Source: Ruminiclostridium sp. (GTDB taxonomy: Bacteria > Bacillota > Clostridia > Oscillospirales > Ruminococcaceae). From it: a stretch of 35,740 bases of DNA. Under the pieces are notes generated by a model. It worked only from the letters and a program-made list of their open reading frames with translations. It was not told where the DNA came from and ran no database searches. Position 1 is the first letter of the stretch. The number at the start of each line of letters is the position of its first letter. The stretch spans positions 1 to 35,740 of the forward strand of contig JAEEJW010000125.1 of assembly GCA_016282095.1 (NCBI GenBank), written 5' to 3'. The translations under genes and the position numbers were made by a program. Positions 8,780 to 16,630 of the stretch are shown piece after piece.

Positions 8780-8852
8780 CAGGAAAAAGTGAATTTCGGC
8801 GTTTTGAACAAATAAAACTCCGGACAGGTCTGTCTGTTATGACTTTCAATAT

Positions 8853-8882
8853 GTTCTATCCTTGTCCGCAGGCACATAGAAT
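8853..8882 (+). promoter_or_regulatory. Possible sigma-E (mother cell) promoter for spoIIIA
   Basis: GTTCTATC (8853-8860), a 14-nt spacer and CATAGAAT (8875-8882) compare well with the Bacillus sigma-E pattern (GTCATATT, ~14 nt, CATACAAT; 5/8 and 7/8). It sits 33 nt before the spoIIIAA start. This is inference by pattern only. Confidence 0.4.
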
Positions 8883-8915
8883 TGAAAGACGAAAACGCAA
8901 AGGACGGGTGAAAGA

Positions 8916-9872
8916 ATGGACGAAGCAAAACGCTATTATGATGCGATAACACTGCTGCCGCCGTTCGTGAATGCGCTTCAGGCGGTGCCGCGGCGAATCG
9001 CGGAGAATGCCTGTGAGGTGCGCGTGCGGACCGGCAGGCCGCTGATCGTGGAGACTCCGGGAGAGCGTCACATCTGCGCAGGCGTGAAAGCCACGGCAGC
9101 CGACATAAGCAAGTGTATCGGTTGCTTCTGCGATTACTCGCTGTACAGCTGTGAAAGGGAGCTCTCCGAGGGCTGGATAACGCTCCGGGGAGGCCACAGA
9201 GCGGGCTTCACGGGGACTGCGGTGACGCGGGGAGGCGCGGTAACGACGATCAAGGACATCTCCTCCATAGACCTGCGTATAGCCTCGGAGCGCAAAGGCA
9301 TAGCCGAGAAGCTGCTGAGCCTCACGGCACCGGAACCTGACTTCCGCGGTCTGCTGATACTCGGAGCTCCCATGAGCGGCAAGACCACGATGCTGCGGGA
9401 TTACGCGCGGCTTCTGGCATCGTTTGCCCGGGTGGCGGTCATAGACGAGCGCGGCGAAATAGGCGCGGTGTACGGCGGAGTGCCTCAGAACGATCTCGGG
9501 CTGAACAGTGATATCCTCGACCTGTTCCCGAAGGCCGAGGGTATAATACAGGCTCTGCGTTCGCTGTCCCCAGAGTATATAGTCTGTGATGAGGTGGGAA
9601 CGGAGTACGGGCGTCTTGCGGAGTGCGCCGGCAGAGGTGTGAAACTGATACTGACAGCGCACAGCGGCAGTATGAGCGAAGCCGCCGACAACCGTGCGGT
9701 GCGCTTTCTCACGGACTGCGGGGCTGTCAATTACATAGCGCTGCTGATGAACGGCGGTGACGTGGGAAAGACCGCCGGACTGTGGAGGGTCGGTAAAAGT
9801 GAAGATATTGGAAGCTGCGGCAGCAGCGGCGATCTGTACCGCTGTCGGAGCCGCATTCTCGGCGGCGCTTGA
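8916..9872 (+). CDS. spoIIIAA: Stage III sporulation protein AA (ATPase)
   Basis: A 318-residue AAA-type ATPase related to type II/IV secretion motors. Walker A is GAPMSGKT (150-157), Walker B lies in VAVIDERGEIG, and there is a later TAHS sensor-like segment. In spore formers it powers or assembles the SpoIIIA-SpoIIQ channel linking mother cell and forespore. First gene of an intact spoIIIAA-AH set. Its 3' end overlaps spoIIIAB by 74 nt, and the last ~20 residues look unlike the conserved family end, so the C-terminal tail may be a recent read-on. Confidence 0.95.
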   Translation: MDEAKRYYDAITLLPPFVNALQAVPRRIAENACEVRVRTGRPLIVETPGERHICAGVKATAADISKCIGCFCDYSLYSCERELSEGWITLRGGHRAGFTGTAVTRGGAVTTIKDISSIDLRIASERKGIAEKLLSLTAPEPDFRGLLILGAPMSGKTTMLRDYARLLASFARVAVIDERGEIGAVYGGVPQNDLGLNSDILDLFPKAEGIIQALRSLSPEYIVCDEVGTEYGRLAECAGRGVKLILTAHSGSMSEAADNRAVRFLTDCGAVNYIALLMNGGDVGKTAGLWRVGKSEDIGSCGSSGDLYRCRSRILGGA

Positions 9873-10299
9873 ACGCCGCTGCACCGTGCTCCGGGAGACG
9901 GGTGCCATGCTGGCGGAGATGAAAGTGATGATACGCTACCGTTCGGTGAGGATGTCGGAGCTGATAAGCGAACTTGCGGCATCGAAGGCGTATGCCCGCA
10001 ATCCGTTTCTCCGTGCCGCAGCCGCGAACATAAGCGCCGGTATGCCGGTGAACGAAGCATGGGACGCTGCGGCATCCGGGGCTCTGTTCCTGACGGATAC
10101 GGACAGGGATATCCTGCGCGGTATAGGCGCGGGTCTGGGCGGCAGTGACACAGACGGACAGCTCTCGCTGCTGGAACTGGGTGCTTCGATGATAAGCGGG
10201 GCTCTCGAAGAGGCAGAGCGTGAGCGCGCCGGCCGCAGCCGTATGCTGTTCGGAGTGTGGACGCTCTGCGGCATAGGAGCGGGGATCATAATTTTGTAG
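9799..10299 (+). CDS. spoIIIAB: Stage III sporulation protein AB
   Basis: A 166-residue protein with an N-terminal hydrophobic segment, a helical middle (RETGAMLAEMKVMIRYRSV) and a C-terminal hydrophobic segment, as in SpoIIIAB, which resembles GspF-type platform proteins. The GTG at 9799 is chosen because GGAGG (9784-9788) lies 10 nt ahead; the ATG at 9757 has no such site and falls further inside spoIIIAA. The start lies within the 3' end of spoIIIAA, suggesting coupled translation. Confidence 0.9.
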   Translation: MKILEAAAAAAICTAVGAAFSAALERRCTVLRETGAMLAEMKVMIRYRSVRMSELISELAASKAYARNPFLRAAAANISAGMPVNEAWDAAASGALFLTDTDRDILRGIGAGLGGSDTDGQLSLLELGASMISGALEEAERERAGRSRMLFGVWTLCGIGAGIIIL

Positions 10300-10312
10300 G
10301 AGTCTGCTTTTT

Positions 10313-10507
10313 ATGGATGTTGATCTGATATTCCGCATCGCGGGGATCGGTATAATAGTTGCAGTGCTGAATATGCTGCTCCAGAGGTCGGGACGGGACG
10401 AGCAGGCTATGATGACGACGATAGCGGGGCTTGTGGTGGTGCTGATGATGCTGGTGGGCGAGATAGGCACTCTGTTTGATACTATAAGGGAAGTTTTCGG
10501 ATTATAG
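10313..10507 (+). CDS. spoIIIAC: Stage III sporulation protein AC
   Basis: A small membrane protein (64 residues) with two hydrophobic helices separated by a polar QRSGRDEQ turn, the standard size and pattern of SpoIIIAC. It is related to SpoIIIAD and part of the inner-membrane base of the channel. It starts 13 nt after spoIIIAB and ends 3 nt before spoIIIAD. Confidence 0.93.
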   Translation: MDVDLIFRIAGIGIIVAVLNMLLQRSGRDEQAMMTTIAGLVVVLMMLVGEIGTLFDTIREVFGL

Positions 10508-10510
10508 CTT

Positions 10511-10897
10511 ATGGATATTGCTGCCATAGTAGGCGCGGGTATAGTCGCGGCGGCTCTGTCGGCGGTGCTGAAACGCTTTCACGCGGAGTCCGGGCTGTTT
10601 GTTTCCATTGCCGCGTCGCTGTTCATACTGTTTGCGGTGCTCAGTGCTCTGTCACCGCTGACGGAGCTGATAGGCGAGCTTGCGGGAGAGGCGGGGACGG
10701 ATAACGCTTGTATCGCGATAATGATGAAGGCTCTGGCGGTGAGCCTCATCACCCAGCTCGCGGCGGACAGCTGCCGGGACAGCGGTGAAGGCGCCATTGC
10801 GTCGAAGATAGAGCTGGCGGGGAAAACCGCGGTGCTGCTCATAGCAGTGCCGCTGTTTGAAACTCTGCTCGGGATCGTGAAGGAACTGATAAAGTGA
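10511..10897 (+). CDS. spoIIIAD: Stage III sporulation protein AD
   Basis: A 128-residue, almost wholly hydrophobic protein with four likely membrane helices and the SpoIIIAD-type polar turn KRFHAESGLF early on (the counterpart of the SpoIIIAC turn). Usual family length. It overlaps spoIIIAE by 4 nt (GTGA), indicating coupled translation. Confidence 0.92.
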   Translation: MDIAAIVGAGIVAAALSAVLKRFHAESGLFVSIAASLFILFAVLSALSPLTELIGELAGEAGTDNACIAIMMKALAVSLITQLAADSCRDSGEGAIASKIELAGKTAVLLIAVPLFETLLGIVKELIK

Positions 10898-11985
10898 AAA
10901 GATTGATGTGCTTATGCGCAGCACTGTTGATATGCCTGCTGACGCTTAACGTGCGGTGTTCTGCCGAAGCCCCCGGGGACGAGCTGTACGGGGCTCTCCC
11001 GCCGAAAGCCCGCGAAACTCTGGACAGCAGCGGAGTAACGCCTTCCGGCGGGGCGGAGTCCGTGGGACTGAAGGAGATATTGGCAAGTCTTACGGAGCTT
11101 GTTGCCGAACATTCCGGGAAGCCCATGAGAATGTTCGCTGCGCTGACCGCTCTGATACTGCTGACATCGCTGACATCGGCGGTGGGCGAAGCCGCAGGGG
11201 GCAGCGGCGCGGGGGTATGCAGGCTGGTTTCCGCAGTCTCGGCCGCGGTCATAGTATCGGGCTACATGGCGGACATCATAGATGCCGCCCGGTCTGCTGC
11301 CGGAGCCGCTGCGGACTTCACGCTGGCGTACATACCGGTCATCGCGGGAGTCACGGCGGCAGGCGGACACACAGGTTCCGCGGCGCTGTTCAGCTCCGTG
11401 ACCCTGACAGCGATACAGCTGCTTTCGCGGCTTACCGCAGCGGTCATCATCCCGCTTACCGGCTGTATGCTTGGCATCACCGCTGCCGGGAGCGCCGATC
11501 CGGATCTGAAGCTGGACAGACTCGGCGAGGGCCTGAAAAAGCTGATCGTATGGGGTCTGGGGCTTACTATGACGCTGTTTCTCGGCATACTGTCTGTACA
11601 GAGCATAATAACGGCATCGGCTGACAGCGCCGCACTGAAAACGCTGAAATTTGCAGTCTCTTCCACCGTTCCCATAGTGGGAGGGGCTGTCTCCGAGGCG
11701 CTGGCAACTGTCTCGGGCAGTATATCCCTGATGAAGTCCGGCATAGGCGGCTTCGGTATAGCGGCGGGAGCCTGCGTGCTTGCGCCTTCCGCAGCCGCCG
11801 CGGTGTGCGGGAAGTTCTTCCTGTTTGCAGCGGGCGTGATAAGTGACCTGTTTGGCTGTCCGGAAACCGGCAGAATGATAAAGGCGGGGGAAAACGTGAT
11901 GTCCGTGATACTCGCGGTGCTGTCCTGCTTCTTCGTGTTTATGACGGTCTCCACGGGCGTACTTCTGGCCTTCTGCCGTTCATAA
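10894..11985 (+). CDS. spoIIIAE: Stage III sporulation protein AE
   Basis: A 363-residue polytopic membrane protein with an N-terminal signal-like segment (MKRLMCLCAALLICLLTL), an exposed region and about seven to eight hydrophobic helices rich in Ala/Gly/Ser. Length and order fit SpoIIIAE. The start is a GTG overlapping the spoIIIAD stop, with AAGGAA upstream; an ATG at 10906 is a weaker alternative with no good ribosome site. Confidence 0.92.
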   Translation: MKRLMCLCAALLICLLTLNVRCSAEAPGDELYGALPPKARETLDSSGVTPSGGAESVGLKEILASLTELVAEHSGKPMRMFAALTALILLTSLTSAVGEAAGGSGAGVCRLVSAVSAAVIVSGYMADIIDAARSAAGAAADFTLAYIPVIAGVTAAGGHTGSAALFSSVTLTAIQLLSRLTAAVIIPLTGCMLGITAAGSADPDLKLDRLGEGLKKLIVWGLGLTMTLFLGILSVQSIITASADSAALKTLKFAVSSTVPIVGGAVSEALATVSGSISLMKSGIGGFGIAAGACVLAPSAAAAVCGKFFLFAAGVISDLFGCPETGRMIKAGENVMSVILAVLSCFFVFMTVSTGVLLAFCRS

Positions 11986-11996
11986 GGTGAGATAAT

Positions 11997-12476
11997 ATGA
12001 AAGAGATACTGATACCGATATGCGCAGCGGCAATAATGACTGCGGTATATAAGGCGATAGTTCCGGCGGGGAAGTCAGCCTCACAGATAAAGCTGCTGGC
12101 TGCCTGCTTCTTTGCTGTCACGGTGATAAGGGCGGCAGCAGGGGCTGCGGGTCTTATTGACATACCGGCGCCCGGGATCACGGACGGCACATACAACGAC
12201 TATTCCGTGCAGGTCACGGAGACGATGAAGTCTGAGACCGTGAATGCCCTGCGGCGCTCGATAGAGGAACGGCTGGCGGAGGAGAACATAGCTCCGGAAA
12301 AAATCTACATTGACGTACATATCGCGGACAACGGACGCATATCAATTAATGAGATAAGGCTCGTATTCAGCGGGAACACGGGACCTTTGCAGGCGGAAAA
12401 AGCCGCCGCAATAGTCCGGAGCCTTACCGGCGGATCTGTGAAAGTGTACGCCGTGGTACAGGGAGGAGACCGATGA
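11997..12476 (+). CDS. spoIIIAF: Stage III sporulation protein AF
   Basis: A 159-residue protein with two N-terminal membrane helices and a C-terminal soluble domain of the ring-building (EscJ/PrgK-like) type, with IYIDVHIADNGRISINEI as a typical beta-alpha-beta core. GGTGAG lies ahead of the ATG. It overlaps spoIIIAG by 4 nt (ATGA). Confidence 0.88.
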   Translation: MKEILIPICAAAIMTAVYKAIVPAGKSASQIKLLAACFFAVTVIRAAAGAAGLIDIPAPGITDGTYNDYSVQVTETMKSETVNALRRSIEERLAEENIAPEKIYIDVHIADNGRISINEIRLVFSGNTGPLQAEKAAAIVRSLTGGSVKVYAVVQGGDR

Positions 12477-12922
12477 AGGCGTTGATAAGCTTCGGTGAGA
12501 TAAAGGAACTGCTGCGCTCCGAAAAGGGCATGAAGATCCTGTTTGCGGCGGGAGCTGCGCTGATACTGGTGCTGGCGTTCGGCGGACTGTTCGGCGGGAA
12601 CCGTTCAAAGACCGCGGAACCTGCTGCCGGAGCCGCGGAGGAGCTTTCGGCCTGTGAAAGCAGGCTGGAGCAGCGCCTTGCGGAAATCCTCGGTGAGATC
12701 GAAGGCGTGGGGAACGTGCGTGTCATGGTGACGCTTGACACCTCGGAGCAGACCGAATACGGCAGGAACGCGGATATGCGGCTGTCTGTCACAGCTCCGA
12801 AAGTGCGGGGAGTGATCGTGGTCTGTGACGGCGGTGACAGTGTGACAGTGCGAGAGAAAGTAATAAATGCGGTGTCGGGAGTATTCGGCATTAATACGCT
12901 GCGCATAAGCGTTACAAGATAG
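12473..12922 (+). CDS. spoIIIAG: Stage III sporulation protein AG, short form
   Basis: One membrane helix (about 18-42), a short Ala-rich linker, then the ring-building domain (LEQRLAEILGEIEGVGNVRVMVTLD). In Bacillus, SpoIIIAG forms a large ring in the intermembrane space. At 149 residues it is much shorter than the Bacillus protein (about 229), mainly in the linker, but the ring domain seems complete. A 48-nt gap then leads to spoIIIAH. Confidence 0.9.
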   Translation: MKALISFGEIKELLRSEKGMKILFAAGAALILVLAFGGLFGGNRSKTAEPAAGAAEELSACESRLEQRLAEILGEIEGVGNVRVMVTLDTSEQTEYGRNADMRLSVTAPKVRGVIVVCDGGDSVTVREKVINAVSGVFGINTLRISVTR

Positions 12923-12970
12923 CGTTCATCGAATATTGAAATATGCACATTATAAACGGAGGAAACTGTT

Positions 12971-13558
12971 ATGAAACCAAAAAGAAGACTCAACCTTATC
13001 ATCGGGAGAAAGCAGATAGCCGTAGCAGGGCTGGCGGTGCTGCTGGGAGCGGCGGTGTATGTCAACTACCTGTACTCGTCGCCGAAGAAAGTGCAGACTG
13101 CGGAGCCCCGGACGGCCGAAACGGAAGCCGAGACCGCGAGATACGGCGAGATCCGCTTCGTGGACGCAAAGTCGGGCGGCACGGAGGTGTCCGTAGGCTC
13201 GGAACCGACGGACGAATACTTCGCCCAGGCAAGGCTCGACAAGCAGAAGAGCCGCGACGAATCGCTGGAAGTCCTCCGCAGCTTCTGGTACGGCGGCGAC
13301 AGCACCGGCGATGAGCTGGAAGTGATAGCCGGTGACGTGAAGGCGGTCAGCGGATATGTAGAGACCGAGTCCAAGATCGAGAACCTGCTCAAAGCGCAGG
13401 GCTTTTCCGATGCTCTCTGCTACCTGACCGGCTCCACCGCCAACGTCATAGTCCGGACAGCGGGTCTCGATACTGCGCAGGCTGCACAAATTAAGAGCAC
13501 ACTTTTAGGCGAAATTGCTATACCTGCTGAAAATATTACAATAGTTGAAATAAAGTAG
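12971..13558 (+). CDS. spoIIIAH: Stage III sporulation protein AH
   Basis: A 195-residue protein with a basic N-terminus, one helix (about 15-34) and a long charged helical stretch (Q/R/D/E-rich, residues ~75-100). The C-terminal ring-building domain follows (NLLKAQGFSDALCYLTG..ANVIV). SpoIIIAH is the mother-cell partner of forespore SpoIIQ; no spoIIQ is in the window. A strong GGAGG site precedes the ATG. Last gene of the operon; a new SigA promoter begins at its stop codon. Confidence 0.92.
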   Translation: MKPKRRLNLIIGRKQIAVAGLAVLLGAAVYVNYLYSSPKKVQTAEPRTAETEAETARYGEIRFVDAKSGGTEVSVGSEPTDEYFAQARLDKQKSRDESLEVLRSFWYGGDSTGDELEVIAGDVKAVSGYVETESKIENLLKAQGFSDALCYLTGSTANVIVRTAGLDTAQAAQIKSTLLGEIAIPAENITIVEIK

Positions 13559-13587
13559 TTGTACAATTTGAATTTTTGTGATATAAT
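13559..13587 (+). promoter_or_regulatory. SigA promoter for the Asp23 gene
   Basis: TTGTAC (13559-13564), a 17-nt spacer and TATAAT (13582-13587) with a TGA extension. The -35 box starts directly at the spoIIIAH stop, so vegetative transcription of the housekeeping run starts here, separately from sporulation genes. Confidence 0.85.
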
Positions 13588-13639
13588 GATTAATAATGCT
13601 TTTCCGGCATTCAACTATTGCAGAAATTCGGAGGTCACT

Positions 13640-13990
13640 ATGGATAATCAGAACGGAAACATAAACGGCGCGCTCAAAGTCTCCGCTGCCGTCATCGTAA
13701 GCATCGCGGAGGCAGCCGCGGCAGAGACCGAGGGGGTCGCGGTAAAGGCTGCGAACAAGCTGGCCGCGCCCGATGACGCGCCGTTCGTTTCGCGCTTCGT
13801 GTCACCGATCAGAGTAAGGCTGAACGGCGATTCGGCAGCGCTCAGCATCACCATCGTCACACTGGCCGGATTCAGGGCTTATGAGGTAGCCAGGGCCGTT
13901 CAGGAGCACGTCAAGTCCTCCGTGCAGAATATGACGGGGATCGCGGTCTCGAAGGTGAACGTGAGGATCGCGGCAGTAAAGGCAAAATAA
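13640..13990 (+). CDS. Asp23/Gls24 family envelope stress protein
   Basis: A 116-residue protein with the DUF322/Asp23 pattern: GALKVSAAVIVSIAEAAAAE at the N-terminus, then two beta-rich segments and VSKVNVRIAAV at the end (the usual 'V-x-x-V-x-V-x-V' finish). In Firmicutes such proteins are cytoplasmic, often membrane-tethered and linked to the cell envelope; YqhY, at this same place next to nusB in Bacillus, is tied to fatty-acid synthesis control. ATG 13640 chosen for the GGAGG site 7 nt upstream; an earlier in-frame ATG would lie within the promoter region. Confidence 0.88.
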   Translation: MDNQNGNINGALKVSAAVIVSIAEAAAAETEGVAVKAANKLAAPDDAPFVSRFVSPIRVRLNGDSAALSITIVTLAGFRAYEVARAVQEHVKSSVQNMTGIAVSKVNVRIAAVKAK

Positions 13991-13997
13991 CCGGTAA

Positions 13998-14032
13998 GCC
14001 CGGCGCATACGGTACATACCGCTGCGGCGGGC
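13998..14032 (+). other. Strong GC-rich hairpin between the Asp23 gene and nusB
   Basis: Three stacked stem segments (GCCCG/CGGGC, CGCA/TGCG, CGGTA/TACCG) with small bulges form a 14-bp stem with a 2-nt loop, too small for an RNA loop unless the innermost pair or pairs open. No T-tract follows, so it is not a classical terminator. It could be an RNA processing/stability element or an attenuator ahead of the antitermination factor gene nusB. Confidence 0.6.
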
Positions 14033-14075
14033 GGCTTGTCGTTCACAAGTTTGTATAATAGGAATGGAAAAGACT

Positions 14076-14498
14076 ATGAGTGAAAATCTTACAAGACGTG
14101 AAATCAGGGAAGGCGTGTTCCTGCTGCTGTTCCAGAGCGATCTTTCCGGCATTGAGATCGAAGAGACCGCCGGTGCGTGCGAGGAAGCCTATGAAATGAC
14201 GGTCACGCCCGAGATGATATCGACGGCGAAGGCTGTGGCGGAGAAGTACGAAGAACTGGACGCCATAATCGGTCAGTACAGTGTGAAGCGTGCGGTCAGC
14301 CGCATTTCCGAGGTGAACAAGACCATACTCCGGCTCGCGCTGTTCGAGATAAACTACCGCTCCGACAGGATACCGCCGAAAGGGGCTGTCAACGAAGCGA
14401 TAGAGCTTTCAAAAAAGTATGCCGAAAAGCAGGACAGCTCGTTCATAAACGGAGTTCTCGGAAATTACATAAAGGCGGTGGGCAAAGATGCCGGCTGA
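14076..14498 (+). CDS. nusB: Transcription antitermination factor NusB
   Basis: A 140-residue all-helical RNA-binding protein: TRREIREGVFLLLFQSD at the N-terminus, and near the C-terminus ILRLALFEINY plus AVNEAIELSKKYAEKQDSSFINGVLG, the hallmark NusB end. It binds boxA of rRNA leaders with NusE (S10). ATG 14076 is preferred over 14064, since GGAAAAG lies 4 nt ahead while the earlier ATG has AGG only one base away. Overlaps xseA by 11 nt. Confidence 0.95.
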   Translation: MSENLTRREIREGVFLLLFQSDLSGIEIEETAGACEEAYEMTVTPEMISTAKAVAEKYEELDAIIGQYSVKRAVSRISEVNKTILRLALFEINYRSDRIPPKGAVNEAIELSKKYAEKQDSSFINGVLGNYIKAVGKDAG

Positions 14499-15684
14499 GC
14501 CCATGACCGTTACCGTATCGCAGCTCAACCGCAAGATAGGCTATATGTTCCGCGGTGAGAGCAGCTTTGCGGATATCTGCGTACGGGGCGAAGTTTCCGA
14601 CTTCAGGAAAAACGAGAAATCAGGGCATTATTACCTAAAACTCGGTGACGAAGGTGCCTCAGTGTCCGCGATAATCTATTCGTGGAACAAGGCAGCAGCC
14701 GCCGAACTCGAGAACGGCATGGAGATAATAGCCCGGGGCAAGGTCAGCGTATATGAGCCCTACGGCACCTACTCGCTCCAGATCGCGTCCGTGCGTACCG
14801 AGGGCATAGGTGCGCTTTCGGACGCTTTCGAGAAACTGAAGATCAGGCTGGGCGAGGAAGGTCTGTTTGAACAAAAGCGCGATATCCCAAAAACTCCCTC
14901 GCATATCTGTGTCATAACCTCGGAGACCGGCGCGGTCCTTCAGGACATAAAGAACGTCCTCAGCCGCAGATGCCCGCAGGTAAGGGTCACACTGATACCG
15001 GCGGCGGTGCAGGGAGATCAGGCTCCCGCCTCTATCGTTTCGGCGTTCAGGATCGCAAATTCCCTCGACTGCGATACGGTCATATTCGGCAGAGGCGGCG
15101 GCTCGTCCGAAGACCTGTCCGCATTCAATGACGAGGCCGTTGTCCGTGCGATATACGGCAGCAAACACCCGACTATCTCCGCGGTAGGCCATGAAACGGA
15201 CTTTACTCTCGCGGATTTCGCCGCCGATATGCGGGCTCCCACGCCCAGCGCGGCTGCGGAGCTCTCGGTGCGCGACAACGCCGAACGTCTGTACGAGCTG
15301 GAAGGGAAGTGCGCTTCGGTAAGACGCACACTGTACCGTATCGTTGACACGAGAGCAACTGCGGTGACGTTCACGGAACGTGAGATAAAACTGAAAAGCC
15401 CCACGATGCGTCTTGCGGCTGAGGAACAGCGCCTCGGCACCGTGAGCAGGCATATAAAACAGAGTATTGATAATCTGATCGGGTCGAAAGAGCGCACATT
15501 CCTCGGAAAGACCGCGGTCATAGAAGCGCTGAACCCGCTGGCTGTGCTGCTGCGCGGGTATTCGATAACATACAGCGGTGACAGGGCGGTAAAAAGCTCG
15601 GACGAGCTCAAACCCGGTGACACCGTGAAGATAAGGCTGTACGAGGGCAGTGTGACTGCCGAAGTGAAAGAGACCGGAAAATAA
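14488..15684 (+). CDS. xseA: Exodeoxyribonuclease VII large subunit
   Basis: A 398-residue protein with an N-terminal OB-fold (FADICVRGEVSDFRKN.SGHYY) and a catalytic domain with the conserved RGGGSSEDLSAFNDEAV and SAVGHETDFTLADFAADMRA motifs. The C-terminal helical region is shorter than in E. coli or Bacillus (about 450 residues). With XseB it degrades single-stranded DNA to oligonucleotides. Its start overlaps the nusB stop. A lipoprotein gene separates it from xseB. Confidence 0.95.
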   Translation: MPAEPMTVTVSQLNRKIGYMFRGESSFADICVRGEVSDFRKNEKSGHYYLKLGDEGASVSAIIYSWNKAAAAELENGMEIIARGKVSVYEPYGTYSLQIASVRTEGIGALSDAFEKLKIRLGEEGLFEQKRDIPKTPSHICVITSETGAVLQDIKNVLSRRCPQVRVTLIPAAVQGDQAPASIVSAFRIANSLDCDTVIFGRGGGSSEDLSAFNDEAVVRAIYGSKHPTISAVGHETDFTLADFAADMRAPTPSAAAELSVRDNAERLYELEGKCASVRRTLYRIVDTRATAVTFTEREIKLKSPTMRLAAEEQRLGTVSRHIKQSIDNLIGSKERTFLGKTAVIEALNPLAVLLRGYSITYSGDRAVKSSDELKPGDTVKIRLYEGSVTAEVKETGK

Positions 15685-15712
15685 AAGAACCATATCGGGA
15701 GGACTACATAAT

Positions 15713-16420
15713 ATGAAACGACTTTCCTGCACAACTCTCATACTCGCAATGCTGCTGGCGCTTTCTGCCTGCGGCAAGAAGCCCGAAACTCCTGCCGCGG
15801 CGACTTCCGCGCAGAATACGGCAGCTGCGGTGACCGCTGCACCGGACGATGCCGGTGCCGGGAACAGCGGCGGCGCAGATGCCGGAAGCACCAAAGAAGC
15901 CAAGGCTCCCGTGATACCCGGAGTTCTGTACGCGCTGAACCTGAAGGACGGCGAAAAGCCCGTTGTGAGGGGAGTTACGCTGAGCGGCAACAGGGCCGGT
16001 ACGGGAGAGGAAAATTCCGTAAATCAGAAGCCGATATCCGACAGCGATATCCGCTTCATATACGAGTTGAATGAATGGATATACGTTATACCCGATACGG
16101 ACAAGACTTCGGGACTTTGGGTATATATAGTTCCGCACCGCGAAGATCCCGAGGACTTCACGGAGAGCTTTATTTCCGCGCTCTCGGAGGATACTCCGAA
16201 AACCGGACTGGAAAAGCCCGAAGATGAAAACTGGGAGTGGGGCGCCCTCTATGTGCATCCCGACTACTGGAGCGCCGGAGACTATGACCTTGTGTTCGTG
16301 GACGGTTTAAAGCCCGTGGCGAGGGTATACCTGAAATTATACAGCGAAAATGAGCTTACGGTGAAATCCGACAGCGAGCTTGAAAAGATGATGGCGGACG
16401 CAAAGAAAGCCGCCGAATAA
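15713..16420 (+). CDS. Putative lipoprotein of unknown function
   Basis: A 235-residue protein. The signal peptide ends in a clear lipobox LSAC (Cys20), so it should be lipid-anchored outside the membrane. A low-complexity Ala/Thr/Gly-rich linker (about 25-60) precedes a folded part containing VYVIPDTDKTSGLWVYIV-like beta strands and WEWGALYVHPDYWSAGDYDLVFVDG. No known family recognised. A GGAGG site precedes the ATG. It sits between xseA and xseB, a place where normally nothing intervenes; a functional link to exonuclease VII is not implied. Confidence 0.8.
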   Translation: MKRLSCTTLILAMLLALSACGKKPETPAAATSAQNTAAAVTAAPDDAGAGNSGGADAGSTKEAKAPVIPGVLYALNLKDGEKPVVRGVTLSGNRAGTGEENSVNQKPISDSDIRFIYELNEWIYVIPDTDKTSGLWVYIVPHREDPEDFTESFISALSEDTPKTGLEKPEDENWEWGALYVHPDYWSAGDYDLVFVDGLKPVARVYLKLYSENELTVKSDSELEKMMADAKKAAE

Positions 16421-16441
16421 GACAGAGAGAAGGAAACTGCG

Positions 16442-16630
16442 ATGAGTTTTGACGAGGCAATGAAAAGACTCGAAGAGATATCAAAGGAAATGGACAACAA
16501 GGAGCTGCCGCTTGAAAAGGCGGTGGAGCTGTATTCGGAAGCTGCCGGTCTGGTGGAGAACTGCCGACGGGAGATAGCCGACGCGAAGCTGAAAATAGAA
16601 AAGATAGAGAACGGCGGCGCGGACAAATGA
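16442..16630 (+). CDS. xseB: Exodeoxyribonuclease VII small subunit
   Basis: A 62-residue helical protein with the family signature: MSFDEAMKRLEEISKEMDN, then LPLEKAVELYSEAAGLVENC and a Lys-rich tail. Several copies bind the XseA C-terminal helices. AGAAGGAAA precedes the ATG. It overlaps ispA by 4 nt (ATGA). Confidence 0.94.
   Translation: MSFDEAMKRLEEISKEMDNKELPLEKAVELYSEAAGLVENCRREIADAKLKIEKIENGGADK

Noticed and set aside
8719-8780. Fur or DtxR box at the feo promoter
   Set aside because: AT-rich sequence has only a 5-bp outer symmetry; not enough to call an operator.
8856-9908. Long open frame (350 codons) opposite spoIIIAA
   Set aside because: No ribosome site or family pattern; it is the mirror of a well-supported gene in GC-rich DNA.
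14054-14059. TATAAT as a promoter just before nusB
   Set aside because: No -35 at a proper distance and no TGn extension; nusB is probably read from the Asp23 promoter.
14659-15990. 443-codon open frame opposite xseA and the lipoprotein
   Set aside because: Antisense to two supported genes; composition is Arg/Ser/Ala-rich noise with no motif.
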